DNA of 64,000 nt, taken from assembly GCF_905475465.1 (NCBI RefSeq), contig NC_062245.1:4588001-4652000 (forward strand), read 5' to 3'. Source of the DNA: Pieris napi. Its lineage: Eukaryota; Arthropoda; Insecta; Lepidoptera; Pieridae. The notes below the pieces were generated by a model. It was not told the DNA's origin and ran no database searches. It saw only the letters and a list, made by a program, of their open reading frames with translations. A program made the position numbers and the translations under genes. Of the stretch, positions 36,321 through 48,392 are shown in pieces. Each line of letters opens with the position of its first letter. Positions within the stretch are counted from its first letter, which is position 1.

Positions 36321-37164
36321 CATCAGCTACATGCAGTCAGCCTGGCTTCTTTAAATCCATCTCAACTTTAGAGAGGCGACATCGCAAGTGTCACCGTCCA
36401 CCGATACAAAGACCCATTAGAAATATTTGTACTATTATTAAACTAATAACACTTTCATAAAGGCGAAAGCAAAACGAAATGAGAGATTATCTATTGTTGT
36501 GTTGAGAAAACACAAGTTTACTTAAGATCAGTAGCTTAAGGAAAGTACACCATTACTTGCACTGTCATACAATACCCCAGGTCACTGCGCAACATCATAA
36601 TCATATTTTAAATTAATGATATGAATACACGTTTTACTACCACTAAAAATAATAAAATATTGCTAATTGTCACAGAATTTGCATTTGCAAGACGAGGCTT
36701 TTTCATTGATTATTTTCTGGTTTCAATCGCACCAAATCGATATTGTAGCAAACTTTACGATAGTTTTGTGAATGGCAATACCATAATGTCAATTTCTAAC
36801 GGACGCGTAAACGTATCGTATAGTTTTAAAATACCATTCAAATTATTTATTATTAAGCTTCTGTTTAGTTCCAAATATAAGGAGCGCTGTTTTAATTGTG
36901 GGTTGATATTTTTGATTTTATTATCTTTAAAGTATCTTTCTTCAAGGTATAATGCATGTTATAAAATAAGCAGTTAATCTGTAACAGCAATGTGTACTTT
37001 ATTATTATGAGATAAATATTATTTTAAAAGAGTACCGAGAGTTTTTTACACCGGCTTTTTCTCTCGGCCTACACCCTCTGTCTTCTTTGCCGATGAGTAG
37101 GGATGTCTACAAATTCAAATTAAATGATGAATTTAATGTTTTAGGTGCCTGAAAGAGACATTTA

Positions 37165-37235
37165 CAAGCAATAAGGGTGTCCAAATAATAATTGCTTCAC
37201 TGGGAATCGAATCCCGGGCTTACAAGGCATATAGT
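37165..37235 (-). repeat. tRNA-like SINE fragment
   Basis: Plus-strand ACTGGGAATCGAATCCCGGG is a strong B-box arm (GGGATTCGATTCCC on the minus strand, 5-bp T stem). A full tRNA could not be folded by eye, and the surroundings are AT-rich, so a SINE remnant is favoured over a tRNA gene. Confidence 0.4.
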
Positions 37236-37884
37236 TACCAAATAAACAATGACACATCAATATGCAACATAATTGATACTAAGCCTTTCTGGCTTGAGAA
37301 ATATACCTCATCGGACCTTCGTCCTTATTAAGAATTTTAGTTCGAAAGAAACATAAAATGAAGTCACACAATCCAAATTAAAAAAAGCATAGAATGCGGA
37401 TGTGCATTTTCTCTCCTAATTAGAGTTTTAAAATAGTTTTTACAAACATAAACGAAATATTACTATTTTATACTTCGTGCACAAACATTGTTTTACGAGC
37501 ATTGCTCTACTACGTTTTTAACACTAAAAAAGTTTCCCATACAAACTGGATTACATCCGTAACATATACTTTCTTCTTTTTTTCCAGACCAGCTTTAGTC
37601 AACTGGTTGCCGCTTTCACCCATGACACCATGAAGGCATGGTGAAAATCATTTACCTATTAAATACCTGTTTGAAAACGATTAGCCTTTGATAATAAATT
37701 ACTAATCTTAGTCTATGTTTGAATAAAACATAACAGATATTAAAAGGCACAGTATATTAATATAACAAGTAATAATAAATGAAATTTATGTGTAACTATA
37801 GATAGCTAGGTGTGTATAAGGTGCTGCAAAATCAAAACCACTTAACGTACACTCAACATCATTAGTAAAAAAATAATGGTTCTA

Positions 37885-37975
37885 AATTTACATCTACTGC
37901 CAGTTCTCAAATCAAGGGCGTAGTACTGACGAGAAGAACTGGCAAACTCTCCGTCACTCTTTTAAATAACCAAGG
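37885..37975 (+). repeat. dispersed repeat family E, copy 1
   Basis: CTACTGCCAGTTCTCAAATC followed by AAGGGCGTAGTACTGACGAG and AGAAGAACTGGCAAACTCTC. A shorter copy is at 50105-50170. I recall this as a common lepidopteran repeat; the class is unassigned. Confidence 0.5.
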
Positions 37976-38049
37976 TTATATTTTACAAAATGCACTCGCA
38001 ATCTTTACTAGTATTCCCTATATCTGGCGTGAGCATCAGTTTCTTTAAA

Positions 38050-38225
38050 TATTTAGTCTGTGGCTGTCACATGTCGTTCATGTTTGAGTAAAGACGGTAT
38101 CCTCACTATGAGACCTTCACCGTTCTTTTAAGTATTAATTGCGCACATAGAAACAATAATTTCTGGACAGACGGGCTTCACGGTTGAGTGGAGCATGCCC
38201 AAGAGGCCTTAACCGCTAGATTTAT
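38050..38225 (+). repeat. SINE-like repeat family S, diverged copy
   Basis: GACGGTATCCTCACTATGAG, ACCTTCACCGTTC and AATTGCGCACATAG match the middle of the family S copy at 53893-54180. The ends are unclear. Confidence 0.4.
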
Positions 38226-38519
38226 CAATCAATATCAATCAAAATTTTCATTTAATATGCAACAGATTAAATTACTTGTTTAAATTGACTTTACAATACT
38301 CTGAGTTTAAAAATTTGACATAACAAATGTTTTCACTAAAGTTCGATAGGATATCAGAACAGGGGGATAAATAAAATAACAATTTCAATACTCGAAATTT
38401 AATGGTTCTTGTTAAGTTAAATAAATTAAATAGTTAATTTAATTTGTAGAGTTCAATCAATGCCGCAAACGAAGATCGTCATATATTTTTCACTAAAATA
38501 TTAAGTCATATGTAATTTG

Positions 38520-39073
38520 TATAAACCATACACAAATATCACATAATAAAATAAATAAAACATATTAAATTATATATTTGTATCATATAACATTTATAAT
38601 ATATATAATTTATTATAATATATAAATGCATAATTATATATAATCCGATATATAAAAATGTACTAATCGATACTATTATTGTCCCAAAATATATAAAATA
38701 CTCAGCATAAATCCGATATGTCAATATTACACATATAAATAAATATATAAATATACTATTTACATTAAATACATAACTTTATTAATTATATAATTATTAT
38801 AGACGCTAATATTTACATCTTATGTAATGATAAAGATTAATAAATATTAAAGCAATATCCAAAGTCTTAGAATATTTGGTATTTACATATATTACATATT
38901 ATATGACTATATAAAAGAGAATTGAGGTACTTTTTAACTTAGAAACTTCATCATGTCCTTTGCACGCCATGTCAGTCTATAAATATCTTTGGAACAATGC
39001 ATATGCATTTTGCTGTAAACTACAATAAATAATAGTTCCTAATGCTGCCACTTAAATTAATTATTCGGTGGAT
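38520..39073 (-). other. probable 3' UTR or flank of Osiris gene 5
   Basis: Strongly AT-rich, made largely of TATAAT/ATATAA words, similar to the flanks of genes 1 and 4. TTTATT at 38778-38783 is a candidate minus-strand AATAAA about 290 bases after the stop. The 61-codon frame here is a composition artefact. Confidence 0.35.
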
Positions 39074-42000
39074 TTATTGGGTGTACGCGTTGTAGGCAAG
39101 GTCGTGTGTATCGAGGGACCTGCAATGGAAAATAAATACAGTCGTCATAATAAAACCTTCCTCCGGCTTAGTTCAGTAAATCTATATAAACCCCTGTGTA
39201 CCTTACACTAAGACATAGAAATATATAAATAAATTATATGATTTGTCAAAAACAGTGATAAAAGGATGAAAGACAAACATAAAATATGTCATATATATAT
39301 GAAATTTGTTAGACATTTTGCTAAGTATTTTTGCCAACACGGCTGTGGGTGCATCTGGTACCGTACTGTATTCAAAAAATAGCTACGCTATGGCAATCAA
39401 ACTATTTAATCACCGTACAATACTTAGATGTGCTTCTATAATTTGATGGGGTACTTATATAGATTATAAGTAATTAGGTAGTAACATATTAACAATAATA
39501 TGACATCATAAATAATTTAATTGCTTTTAATCATTATTTGATGTTTGTATGCTAGTTTAATATGGCGTTCATCATAATATGTCCCACAATCAAGGCAAAT
39601 AAAGGATTTATTTATTGTTAATTTAATTAATTTATGAAAGTAAAGTAATAGGTTACTCTTTGTTTTAGGTGTCATGCCATATTTTTATAAAAAAAACATT
39701 AATTTAACAATCTACATCACCTGCTCCAACCAGCTCCACCGTGTCCAGCAGAGACCACCACCTCATGAGCTTCTCCTGTTCCACTTGATGAGAGAAGTTT
39801 CTTCAGACCAATGATACCAGCAAGCACCAAAGCCAACTTGGAGACAATTAGGGCCTTTCCAGCGAGGAGGGCCAGGGCTCCGAAGGCCAGGGGTACGATC
39901 ATACCACCGATCAGAAGTGGGATCGCAAGGAGTGGGGCGAGTTTCTTCCTCCTTCCACGACCTTCGTCGAACGCGCGCTGAAGGTCCGAACCGGTGGGGA
40001 ATTTGATCTGCAATTCATAATTAAATACTTAAGAAAATCTTTGCTAATAATATTTTTTATATGATAATATATATAGTCTATAGTAATAGGAAGAGACGGG
40101 CTGGTAGAAGGAAGAAGTCGTGGTTGCGGAGCGTAGTGGACCGGCATCACATCCGCCGGGGGTTTTTTTTTTAGCGAAAGATACTCGGTAATTCAAGTTG
40201 TTAACAGCCAACCTTTAACAATAAAGTGGCACCAGAAGAAGAGTCTATACAATAAGGTCTAAAAATATAAGGTATAATAAATAATTGCATTATAATACTT
40301 ATTTTTCTTCTATCTAGAAAAAGAAGTTGGTTTATTTTGAAGACAAGAAAAAAAAGTTATACTATTAGTTCGTATCTATGTATATGTAATGTTTATGTAC
40401 AAATATTTTTATATGTAGCTAATATTGTAACCACTAAGTAATAAAAACACTGACTTTAAAGCACAATATTTTATTTTTTAGCAAAGTCCTATATATTTGT
40501 ACCAACAATTAGGTTTAGAGTTTTAAAAAATATGGGTCTTACGATGCACGTAGATATTTGCCTTATAACTTATGTAACCTGCTTTTTTTTATTTTTTATA
40601 TGTATGTTTTTGTATAAGGTAATAAAGTGTAAATAAATAAATATTTGTAAAAACTAAAAACCATTAAATTATTAGATAAATTTTTACTAAAGTTTGTTTC
40701 ACTTCAAAAATGCAGGTACTGATTTACAATAAAAGATGCAAACCAACAAATAAAGTATTATTTCCTGCAGTGACCTTTCTGGGTTCGGAATAGCCATTCT
40801 AAATAAGGGCCAGTTTGACCAAATAAGGAATTACTATGCGGAATTACCTTTCTCTATATCCAACATACATGTGAACACGTACGCCTAAGCTATGTCCAGG
40901 ATCCTTTTTAAAATACCCCATCAGTTCGAATACCAATAATACTTGTATTCAAACTAATGGGGTACCGAGATTCAATGCAAGTGTTTCTCACAAATAAATC
41001 GATAAGAAAATATTTCTCTTTCTATTCGATGGACTAACGTGAAACGCCTAGTATAGATATAATTAGTTTAAGAAAAGTCCACAAAAACTCTTAGCCATCA
41101 CGCATGACGCTATTAGCAAAAGAAACTATGTAGGTCGAAAGAAAACTGTTAAATAGAGTGTGGCGGGGAAAGAAGTGAAGATGAATTAATTGGTTGTAAT
41201 TAAAGAGATGTCGTGAAAGCGGTGCGTTAATGTATTTCTGATTTTAACGTAGAAATAATTTTCCTAACGTCTAAGTATATCGTGAAAACACAAAATGCAT
41301 CTTAATACAAAAAGCATTTTTTCCTACATTTCAAATCCCTATTGGAAATATTTATGTAATGATGTGTGTGATTTGCCTTAACATAGAACATTTAACACTT
41401 TTTCATTTACTCACAGTATATTTGTAAATTATGTTATTGTTTTTCTATTTACGAGTTTTGCAGATATGAGTCATAACAACGGATCTATTCTTAATTTAAA
41501 GCTTTAAATTTAATAGAGATTCAGAGAACAAAAGATTAGTTAGTACATTTACTAAAGATGAGGTTGCTACTGCGGGGCCTTAATGGATTCAATGCAGTTG
41601 ACCTGGGTTTTGACAGAAGATACTATCGCTGAGATAGGAAAATTTCTAAAATGTGTCAATCCTGGTTGTAACGTATTTAATGCATCGTTAATTATATAGT
41701 TGCAATTATCTAGTTTTCCGACTCAATTAATCAAAATGTAACAGAAAATTAGTTTTCTTGAGGTGTGACAAACTATGAAGGAACACGACATCATATGATT
41801 AATGATATTTAATTATAGTTTAAAGTCCTTTGATTGTGTTTAAAAAGTCAAACATTTGATTTATAAGTGCCTTCTATGTATCTAGAAATAAATATTATCT
41901 CGTCCGAGATGGGACCCTACGGGCTAAGTGTGTTCCTTATTAAACCACGGAGAAGGAACTTTACAACGAAGGAAGTTCGTCATGCCTGATCAATAGAACA

Positions 42001-43865
42001 GTACCAAAATAAAATCAATTTAATAACAGTTGCATAAAATAAGGTCGTGCAACAGCTATAATAAAGTCGTTGAACTTAATCCGTTTAACGACAGGGCGCG
42101 TAATGAATATGTAATATTACACCTTTTAAGACTATGGCCTAAATGTCTTGTCTATCTAGAAATGAGGGCTTCATGTGAGGTTAGATATATCTAAGTATAA
42201 TAAAACATATAGGTATTTACAGGACTATTAGATTTTTGTTGGACAAGGAATAATTATAAATGTGGAGATTTCATATTAATTTATCATATACTGTTTTATG
42301 ATACCCTAATAATATCTACTTGAATACGAAAAGGGTCTCTTTATTTCATAAATTCTGGGTATTAGTATGGTAATTTATATAACTTTGATGTGTCAATTTT
42401 AGTAAGTGTTAGTAGTAGTCAATTAAATACCAAATGGTTTCTGACATTACAAATAGTCTTTATATATTTTGTCCCATTGGATTTATTGTATCATTTACCA
42501 ATTACCTAATATCTTAGCTGATGTAAGGTAACTAATACTCTGCCTGTATTAGTTACTTGATTCGTAAGGTCTAAAACCATGCTTTTGACTTATTTCTTCC
42601 CATAATTTTGATCGCATACATCCAAGAAACCAGTTGCGCGGCAGACTGAACCATTAAGGCGGTTATTCTTTAAGTATTTAACAAGTCAAGACTGACACTT
42701 GTAAAACATTTGTGAAAACTGCTGATACATTTTCGAAAGCTCTAACGTCGTTAAGAGTAGGTTACGTTTAGAAACTCGTCACCTTATGGACACTATAGAA
42801 AAGTGGACACTAGACAGTAATTAAAATAGAAGAGAAATTAAAACTAGGCTCTCACGCTTAAACTAATATCATAAATACGGAACTCTCTCTAGTTACATTT
42901 TTGCTTCTGATAAAGCATTTTTATAAAGATTACTACCCTGCAAACCATGTATTGCCATGTATATTATTTCTAAGAAACTTTTTTTAGTTCAATAAAAATA
43001 ACTATCTACAATAATAAAAAATAGGGATTGGTCGTAGAGGAGGAAAATTAAGGGTTGTATGTATTTTTGTATAATGAATTATTTTTTTTTATTTGGGGTG
43101 GACACCCCTTAAAAAAAGTCAAACCCTAATTTAGGGGTTTGAAAGATAGATAGTAGCCGATTCTCAGATTTTCTGAATATGCATAAAAATTTCATACGAA
43201 TCGGTCGAGCCGTTTCGGAGCAGTATGGGATCGAACATTGTGACACGAGAATTTTAGAACTTGGTAGCAATCATAGGTACAAAAGATTTCAACGCGCTAT
43301 GTTGAGTTGCGGTACAGTCATGACAATATGGATATTGTTGATAATTCGTTGTGTATAGTTGATAACGGATGATCTGATCCAAGGTTTATGTCACCTTACT
43401 ACATCTTATATATTTCGCTACATGTATATTGTATTATTAGTTCTAATCATAGATATTCTGATGATTAGTTTAATTAAAAATACATACCTGGACCGTATGA
43501 GATTGCATGAATCCAACGATTTTGTCCAAAATGAGGTTGTCCAAGGAGCTCTCATCAAGATTTCTTGGAATCGCCTCCTCCTGCACTTTCTCGACTGCAT
43601 CCTTGTCTTTTGTGATCGTGACTCCACCGAGAAGAGTGACTTCATCGCTCTTTGAGATCCTGTTAAGCGCCTTGGCTAGCTTCAACTTCAAGCAGCTGCC
43701 AATATCGCTACCACTGCAGTCTCTGTATGTTTCATAGGCAACTTTGAGGTCTCCTAATATTGTGTCATCTGAACTCCTGCCCTCGTCCAGACTGTTTTGG
43801 TTTGTGCTAGCTGTTCTGGCGCTGACAGCCGCTGCAAGTGTTAACACGAGGAGGTAGTGTACCAT
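39074..43865 (-). CDS. Osi: Osiris (DUF1676) protein, gene 5, with cryptic last exon
   Basis: Three exons: 43865-43488, 40007-39721 and 39119-39074, intron phases 0 and 2, giving 236 residues. Residues 1-16 form a signal peptide. C50 and C58 make the Cx7C pair (DCSGSDIGSCLK). The DUF1676 middle spans about 60-126. GRGRRKK at about 142-148 precedes a hydrophobic segment (about 149-195) with PLAFGALALLAGKALIVSKL. Read straight through, exon 2 meets a TGA after GWSR, but CAG|GTGATG is a donor there. It joins TTGCAG|GTCCCTC downstream, adding SLDTHDLAYNAYTQ and so restoring the LAY motif. Introns are 3480 and 601 bases; the first holds a Helitron-like element and a LINE tail. Architecture differs from genes 1-4. 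Osi6 or Osi7 are candidates, untested. Confidence 0.92.
40556..40650 (+). repeat. LINE tail, copy d, in gene 5 intron 1
   Basis: CCTTATAACTTATGTAACCT, a T run, GTATAAGGTAATAAAGTG and TAAATAAATAAATA match the last part of copy e at 45300-45395. Only the terminal 90 bases are present, as expected from severe 5' truncation. Confidence 0.65.
40914..40964. repeat. inverted repeat in gene 5 intron 1
   Basis: TACCCCATCAGTTCGAATAC (40914-40933) and GTATTCAAACTAATGGGGTA (40945-40964) pair over 20 bases with a few mismatches around an 11-base loop. No second copy was seen. It could be a small MITE relic. Confidence 0.55.
42932..43262 (-). mobile_element. Helitron-like element, inverted copy, gene 5 intron 1
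   Basis: The sequence is the reverse complement of the copy at 56625-56963: GTTCAATAAAAATAACTATC, AGGGGTTTGAAAGATAGATA, the GAGCCGTTTCGGAGCAG block and GTGACACGAGAATTTTA occur in order. The CTAGT end is decayed (ACTACCCTGCAAAC). Confidence 0.55.
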
Positions 43866-43896
43866 TTTGGAGTCGTTCGCACGTTCGTGTCGGGAT

Positions 43897-43934
43897 AACT
43901 CTGTTTGAAAATATTACAGTAATTGCGTTTATAT
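43897..43934 (-). promoter_or_regulatory. putative core promoter of Osiris gene 5
   Basis: On the minus strand GCATATAAACGC contains TATAAA starting at 43933. A start at 43902 to 43906 (AACAGAG or TTCAAAC) gives 27-31 bases of spacing and a leader of about 40 bases. This is the clearest classical TATA box in the window. Confidence 0.5.
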
Positions 43935-43939
43935 GCGCT

Positions 43940-45139
43940 TAGTTTCACGGTACAGTGAAGTTTACTGAGAGGGATGCACCGATGCATTTATGCAGTTTGA
44001 TGTACAGGTGTGTAGTAATGTAGAAATCGGGATAGACGAATTTTTAGGTGGGTAAGTTTTCAGATAATCCTCTAACCTTCTTAGATGAACCTATAGCCAT
44101 TAGGAATTTTATCTTTTAGGTAATAAAAATATAAAAGATCTCTGTTTAGCAAAAAAGGTGTTATGTATATGTATGTATTGTTGAGAACGTATCACACACA
44201 AGCCAAAAAGGTGATTTTCACGCATTCAATTAATTAAACAAAAATAAAATAGTGTTTCCTAATTGTTTTTTATAAATATTCATTTTGTCACTTTTGAACG
44301 CGATGTTACAATATAAGAGTGAGCTTAGCGAAAATCTAGCTTAACGGACTTACCAATAAAAAATCGGGAGCAAAATATCTTCTAGCGCAACTAATATAAA
44401 AGAAAAGTCATAGAATCTTTCGTATAAATACCACATTTTTAAGACGTATAACTTAAGAGTAAATTTTTTAACTTTAATTGTACTCTGTTAATGTTATGTT
44501 ATCTGCACATTAAAGGTTAAATATTTACTGGTAAGCCGTCGGGGAAATATTCTTTAATATCATTATACTAATGTAACGACTACTGTACGTTTTTAATATA
44601 CTTATAAAAAACAAGTGTAGGATTGCTGTGGTATCTAAATTTGAAAATCGAATTCAAAGCTTATCTGTTTAACTTAATAACAAATGAATGAAGCAGTTCT
44701 ACGGTACTACGGACATACATTACCATTGACTCATAGTAACGACACTAAACGCTATTGTATGTTTAGTGTAAATATATATTTCATCACACTTTAAAAAATC
44801 TTATTGAACGCTTAAGTTGTACTGTCTGTCTGTAGGTAGATTTCATATACCTCTTATAATGCGTATTTCAGAACGATTCTTGATTCAACTAATGAATGGG
44901 AATTTAGAAAACAGGCGTTAGTGTGATTTATCTTCTTGTTACAAACCTTTGACGCTAGGTCCGTCGATTTAGGTCGAAACCTAGCTTGCAGCATGAAGGG
45001 TACGCCGCCAAATCATTTCTGTATGTTTTTCGATATCACCCTATACCTACCCTATAATATTTGCTACTACTTATATATATTAATTATTGTGACTCAGTTA
45101 ACCTATTGATTGGCATTAAAATTTTTGTTTATACATATT
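43940..45139. other. intergenic, no gene recognised
   Basis: AT-rich spacer upstream of gene 5. A small GC-richer island near 44960-45010 holds no recognised feature. Confidence 0.4.
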
Positions 45140-45395
45140 TTTATTTATTATTTTTACTTTTTCTTTAGATTTTATTTTATTTTAGATATAGTTACGTGTT
45201 ATTATTTTTTTTTTGTTAATTCTTTATGCACTTCTTGTACTTTACCCTCTGTAGGTTCGGTTTGCCTGGAAGAAATCACTTGTTAGCGATAAGGCCGCCC
45301 GTTGCCTTATAACTTATGTAACCTGCTTTTTTTTTAATATGTATGTATAGATTGTATAAGGTGATAAAGTGTAAATAAATAAATATTTGTTAATA
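45140..45395 (+). repeat. LINE 3'-end repeat, copy e
   Basis: CTTGTACTTTACCCTCTGTA, then the TTGCCTGGAAGAAATCACTT core, GATAAGGCCGCCCGTTGCC and a tail GTATAAGGTGATAAAGTG with AAATAAATAAATA. The first part matches copy a (1045-1262) and the tail matches copy d (40556), which joins these fragments into one 3' end. Confidence 0.7.
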
Positions 45396-46154
45396 GATGC
45401 TTCGAACTATTATTAACATAATAAATCTAACTCACATTTCTTACAAACAACTCGATACAATTGTGAAGTGCTCTTCCTATATAGTCTAAAATGGGTATAC
45501 ACTAGTAGAATGCCGGAAATACACTTATTAGTTCCTGTCACGCAGCCCAATGTCATATTCGTGTAATAACAGAATTATTTAAATGTATTCAGTACCGGTA
45601 TGAACAGCACATATATAAATAACACTGGCCTGTTGGAAATTCCTTTTATATAACAAAAATATAGATACGAAATATTTGAATTTAGAAAATATTTTTTGTT
45701 TCCTGTTTTCTAAAATTAATTATTCAATTAAAATCACAAGTCAAAATACTATGATATAAGGAGGACAAATATAAACTAATCAATGTTATAAATTGTCTAA
45801 GCAATAAACACAATTTTCCTTAACAATATTTAAGATTTATGCCTTTCAATCACTATTGTAAGTAGTAGTAATTAAACTAACTGTAAAAAAGTTTAGTTGC
45901 TTCATCATTTTGTTGGTAAGTAAAATCGATCCACAAAACTGTTTGATCTACTTAAGTTATGATGCAGGGACATTGACGAAAGTATCAACGGATTTGGATT
46001 AACCACACCCAAAGCATTAAAAAAAATACGATACACTCAAATAAGTTGGTATTAGCTTGTCAGTTGGTATATTCTAAAACAGTCAAGTGAGTAAAACAAT
46101 GGTCCCGGTAAACTGTATTATTTCATTACTCTATGAACGGAATTTATTGAACAG

Positions 46155-46310
46155 CCTTGCGATTCTGTAACTCTGATAAACAATAAACTACAAGCACCCT
46201 CCTTATCGGAATGCCAAATCGTAAAATGACTGCTTCACGACTGAATTGAGCGGGACCGCCCCTGCGAAAACCCTGTGAGAGTTCGAAAAGTGAGTTACAG
46301 AATCGCAAGA
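46155..46310. mobile_element. inverted-repeat MITE family M, copy 2
   Basis: Starts CCTTGCGATTCTGTAACTCT and ends AGTGAGTTACAGAATCGCAA plus GA, flanked by CAG at 46152-46154 and 46311-46313. At 156 bases it lacks part of the left inverted repeat. Interior CAATAAACTACAAGCACCCT matches copies 1 and 3. Confidence 0.8.
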
Positions 46311-46313
46311 CAG

Positions 46314-47112
46314 TGCTTATCCGGAGCTGGATATATTCGGTAGTGGGCTGATCGGTTTTAGAGAAAGCATTGTTGGCCTATCTCGAACCTAATCCGCTGT
46401 TTAGCTGATGATTTTTCTGCTTTACCAAAAATTTCTAGTATACAATTACCTTGTATTTTTCAATACTTTGTATGCTTATTTTAACTTGTATATGTTTTAA
46501 TATATTTTTTGTATCACTAATGTTTACTTCAATTGTCATACATTTTAGATGGAAGATTTTGTAAAATATGCCGTAGATGGAGTACTATGTATGTGGTAAA
46601 CTATAATAAATAAAAAGAGACTATAACAGATATCAAAATAATATATCATTTGTAAAACATTGTCTGAGATAAAGACGTCTACAATTTCGTGATCATTGTT
46701 ATTCATTAAATGAGTTTGCAATTCAAATCGGCAAAAAATTCCCGCACACCATCACTATGCCCACACTAGTTATAGTCCAACATAACTACGTTAAACTAAA
46801 TTCTTTATTTAAAGAAATGCAATCTTCACATTCAGCAAGGTATTAATGACAAAACATTAAAAAAAAATGCATTACGTCAGTGATAGTGACAGTTTACTTA
46901 ATTGTTTTAAGTCTGTGGTAACCTGTGGTTGAATTGTCACTCCGTCTTCGCTTACACATAATGTAAAAGTTGTAAAATCTCGATACGACTTTATGTCAAA
47001 CGTACGAGTATATTGTCGATAACGTCATATTTCTACGTTTTTGCTTTAAGTACTTAATTGTATATAATACCAAATCATAGGTTTTGTTGATCAAATTGTG
47101 AGCTTCATAAGA
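46314..47112. other. intergenic, no gene recognised
   Basis: AT-rich sequence without an open frame of note or a repeat that I could pair. Confidence 0.4.
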
Positions 47113-47120
47113 TGCCTGCT

Positions 47121-47366
47121 GGGGGCCTCATAGCCTAGCGGTCTTATTAAGTGGCAGCTAGGTGAGGGGTACCGGGTTCAATTTCCCGGTTCGAGGGCAA
47201 GTTTTAATTTAATTTAAATTTGGGAGGGTTGTGCGGTACCGGGCGAGTGCCTAAACCGTACATGGAGGACATGGTCGAATTTCTAAGGCAAAAAGCACGA
47301 ATTATAAAAATCTTATACTTGACGCTGGCTAATGCACAAACCGTGCCAGAGCCATAAAAAAAAAGG
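47121..47366 (+). mobile_element. tRNA-derived SINE with A-rich tail
   Basis: An A-box match TAGCCTAGCGG at 47131-47141 and a B-box-like GGGTTCAATTTCCC at 47174-47187 form a tRNA-like head. An unrelated body and an A run at about 47355-47364 follow. Imperfect direct repeats TGCCTGCT (47113-47120) and TGCCTACT (47367-47374) flank it as a likely target duplication. It is not a tRNA gene because the 3' acceptor half is missing. Confidence 0.7.
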
Positions 47367-47818
47367 TGCCTACTACAATTTATCTCATAAAACGCGACAT
47401 GTTTTTCTGTACGATCATAATAAATACAAAATAAATAGTAATAAATAAATCATAAAATAATACATTAATATATCTTTATTCGCCTTATAAATCTGCACTA
47501 TATATAAGTCAAGCGTGCCTACGAAATGAATCCGATTCATACAGCCAAGTTTTATTTTCACTTTGAAAGAAATTATCTGTTCCAATCGTTGCATTTTTTT
47601 CATGAAAACACGTTCATTTTCATAAGTGTGTTAAACACAAATCGCGAGGCAGCGAGCGGAATTTATTACTGCTGCGGTAAAGAACTTGATTTCATAAAGA
47701 TAAGGGATGATGTAGTGCACAGTAGCAAGATTGATTTTACTGGTAAGTTTAATTGGTATATGTTTCTTCTGGATAAAAAGTTGGGTAATTAGACAATCTT
47801 CAATAAAGTCTGGTTAAA

Positions 47819-48120
47819 TCTAATATATAAAATTCTCGTGTCGCGGTGTTTGTAGTTAAACTCCTCCGAAACGGCTTGACCGATTCTCATGAAATTTTGT
47901 GTGCATATTGGGTATGTCTGAGAATTGGACAACATCCCCCTAAATGTTAAGGGTAGTCCACCCCTAAATTATTTTTAAATTTTTAAGATATTTTAGTAAT
48001 TGTTTTATGATACAGCATTAAAAATTCATACAACCCCTAATTTTCACCCGACCACGATCAACCCCTTTTTTTATTATAAATGATATACATAGCAAAACGA
48101 CGTTTGGCGGATCAGCTAGT
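47819..48120 (+). mobile_element. Helitron-like element, copy 2
   Basis: Starts TCTAATATATAAAATTCTCG, contains CTCCTCCGAAACGGCTTGAC and ends GGCGGATCAGCTAGT. The TC start and CTAGT end fit a Helitron terminus. This is the best preserved of the four copies. Confidence 0.65.
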
Positions 48121-48344
48121 AAAATATAATTGTCAATAATACACGTCAATGCTTCCGTATATATGTTATATGACTGTAAAAATATATTAGGGCTTGGGAT
48201 GATAAAACTTAATAAAATTGCCCTTTCCTTTAAATTATACTTAATATCTTTAGATAAATGTATGGTACAAAAAAGATTCTGTTAAATTACAAACAATTGA
48301 AATTCGTTTTTTATACGATTTATTTACACCCGAGGTTAATCAAT

Positions 48345-48392
48345 TATGTGTTTTTTTTTGAATAAGGTAATAAAGTATAAATAAATCAATCA
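48345..48392 (+). repeat. LINE tail fragment, copy f
   Basis: A T run followed by GAATAAGGTAATAAAGTATA and AATAAATCAATCAA matches only the last bases of the LINE tail at 40556 and 45395. Very short. Confidence 0.4.

Noticed and set aside
36621..36977. 118-codon plus-strand open frame beginning MNTRFTTTKNNK
   Set aside because: Composition follows AT-rich noncoding DNA (Phe, Ile, Asn, Lys, Tyr). No signal, domain or splice context, and nothing like it among the neighbours.
37190..37235. Possible tRNA on the minus strand
   Set aside because: Only the T-arm (GGGATTCGATTCCC) is clear. The D-arm and acceptor stem could not be paired.
47121..47200. Possible tRNA gene
   Set aside because: A and B boxes are present, but the acceptor stem does not close and the element continues to an A tail with flanking repeats, so it is a SINE.
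47526..47792. 88-codon plus-strand frame beginning MNPIHTAKFYFH
   Set aside because: No recognised motif or paralogue. It overlaps a frame on the other strand and lies between a SINE and a Helitron-like element.
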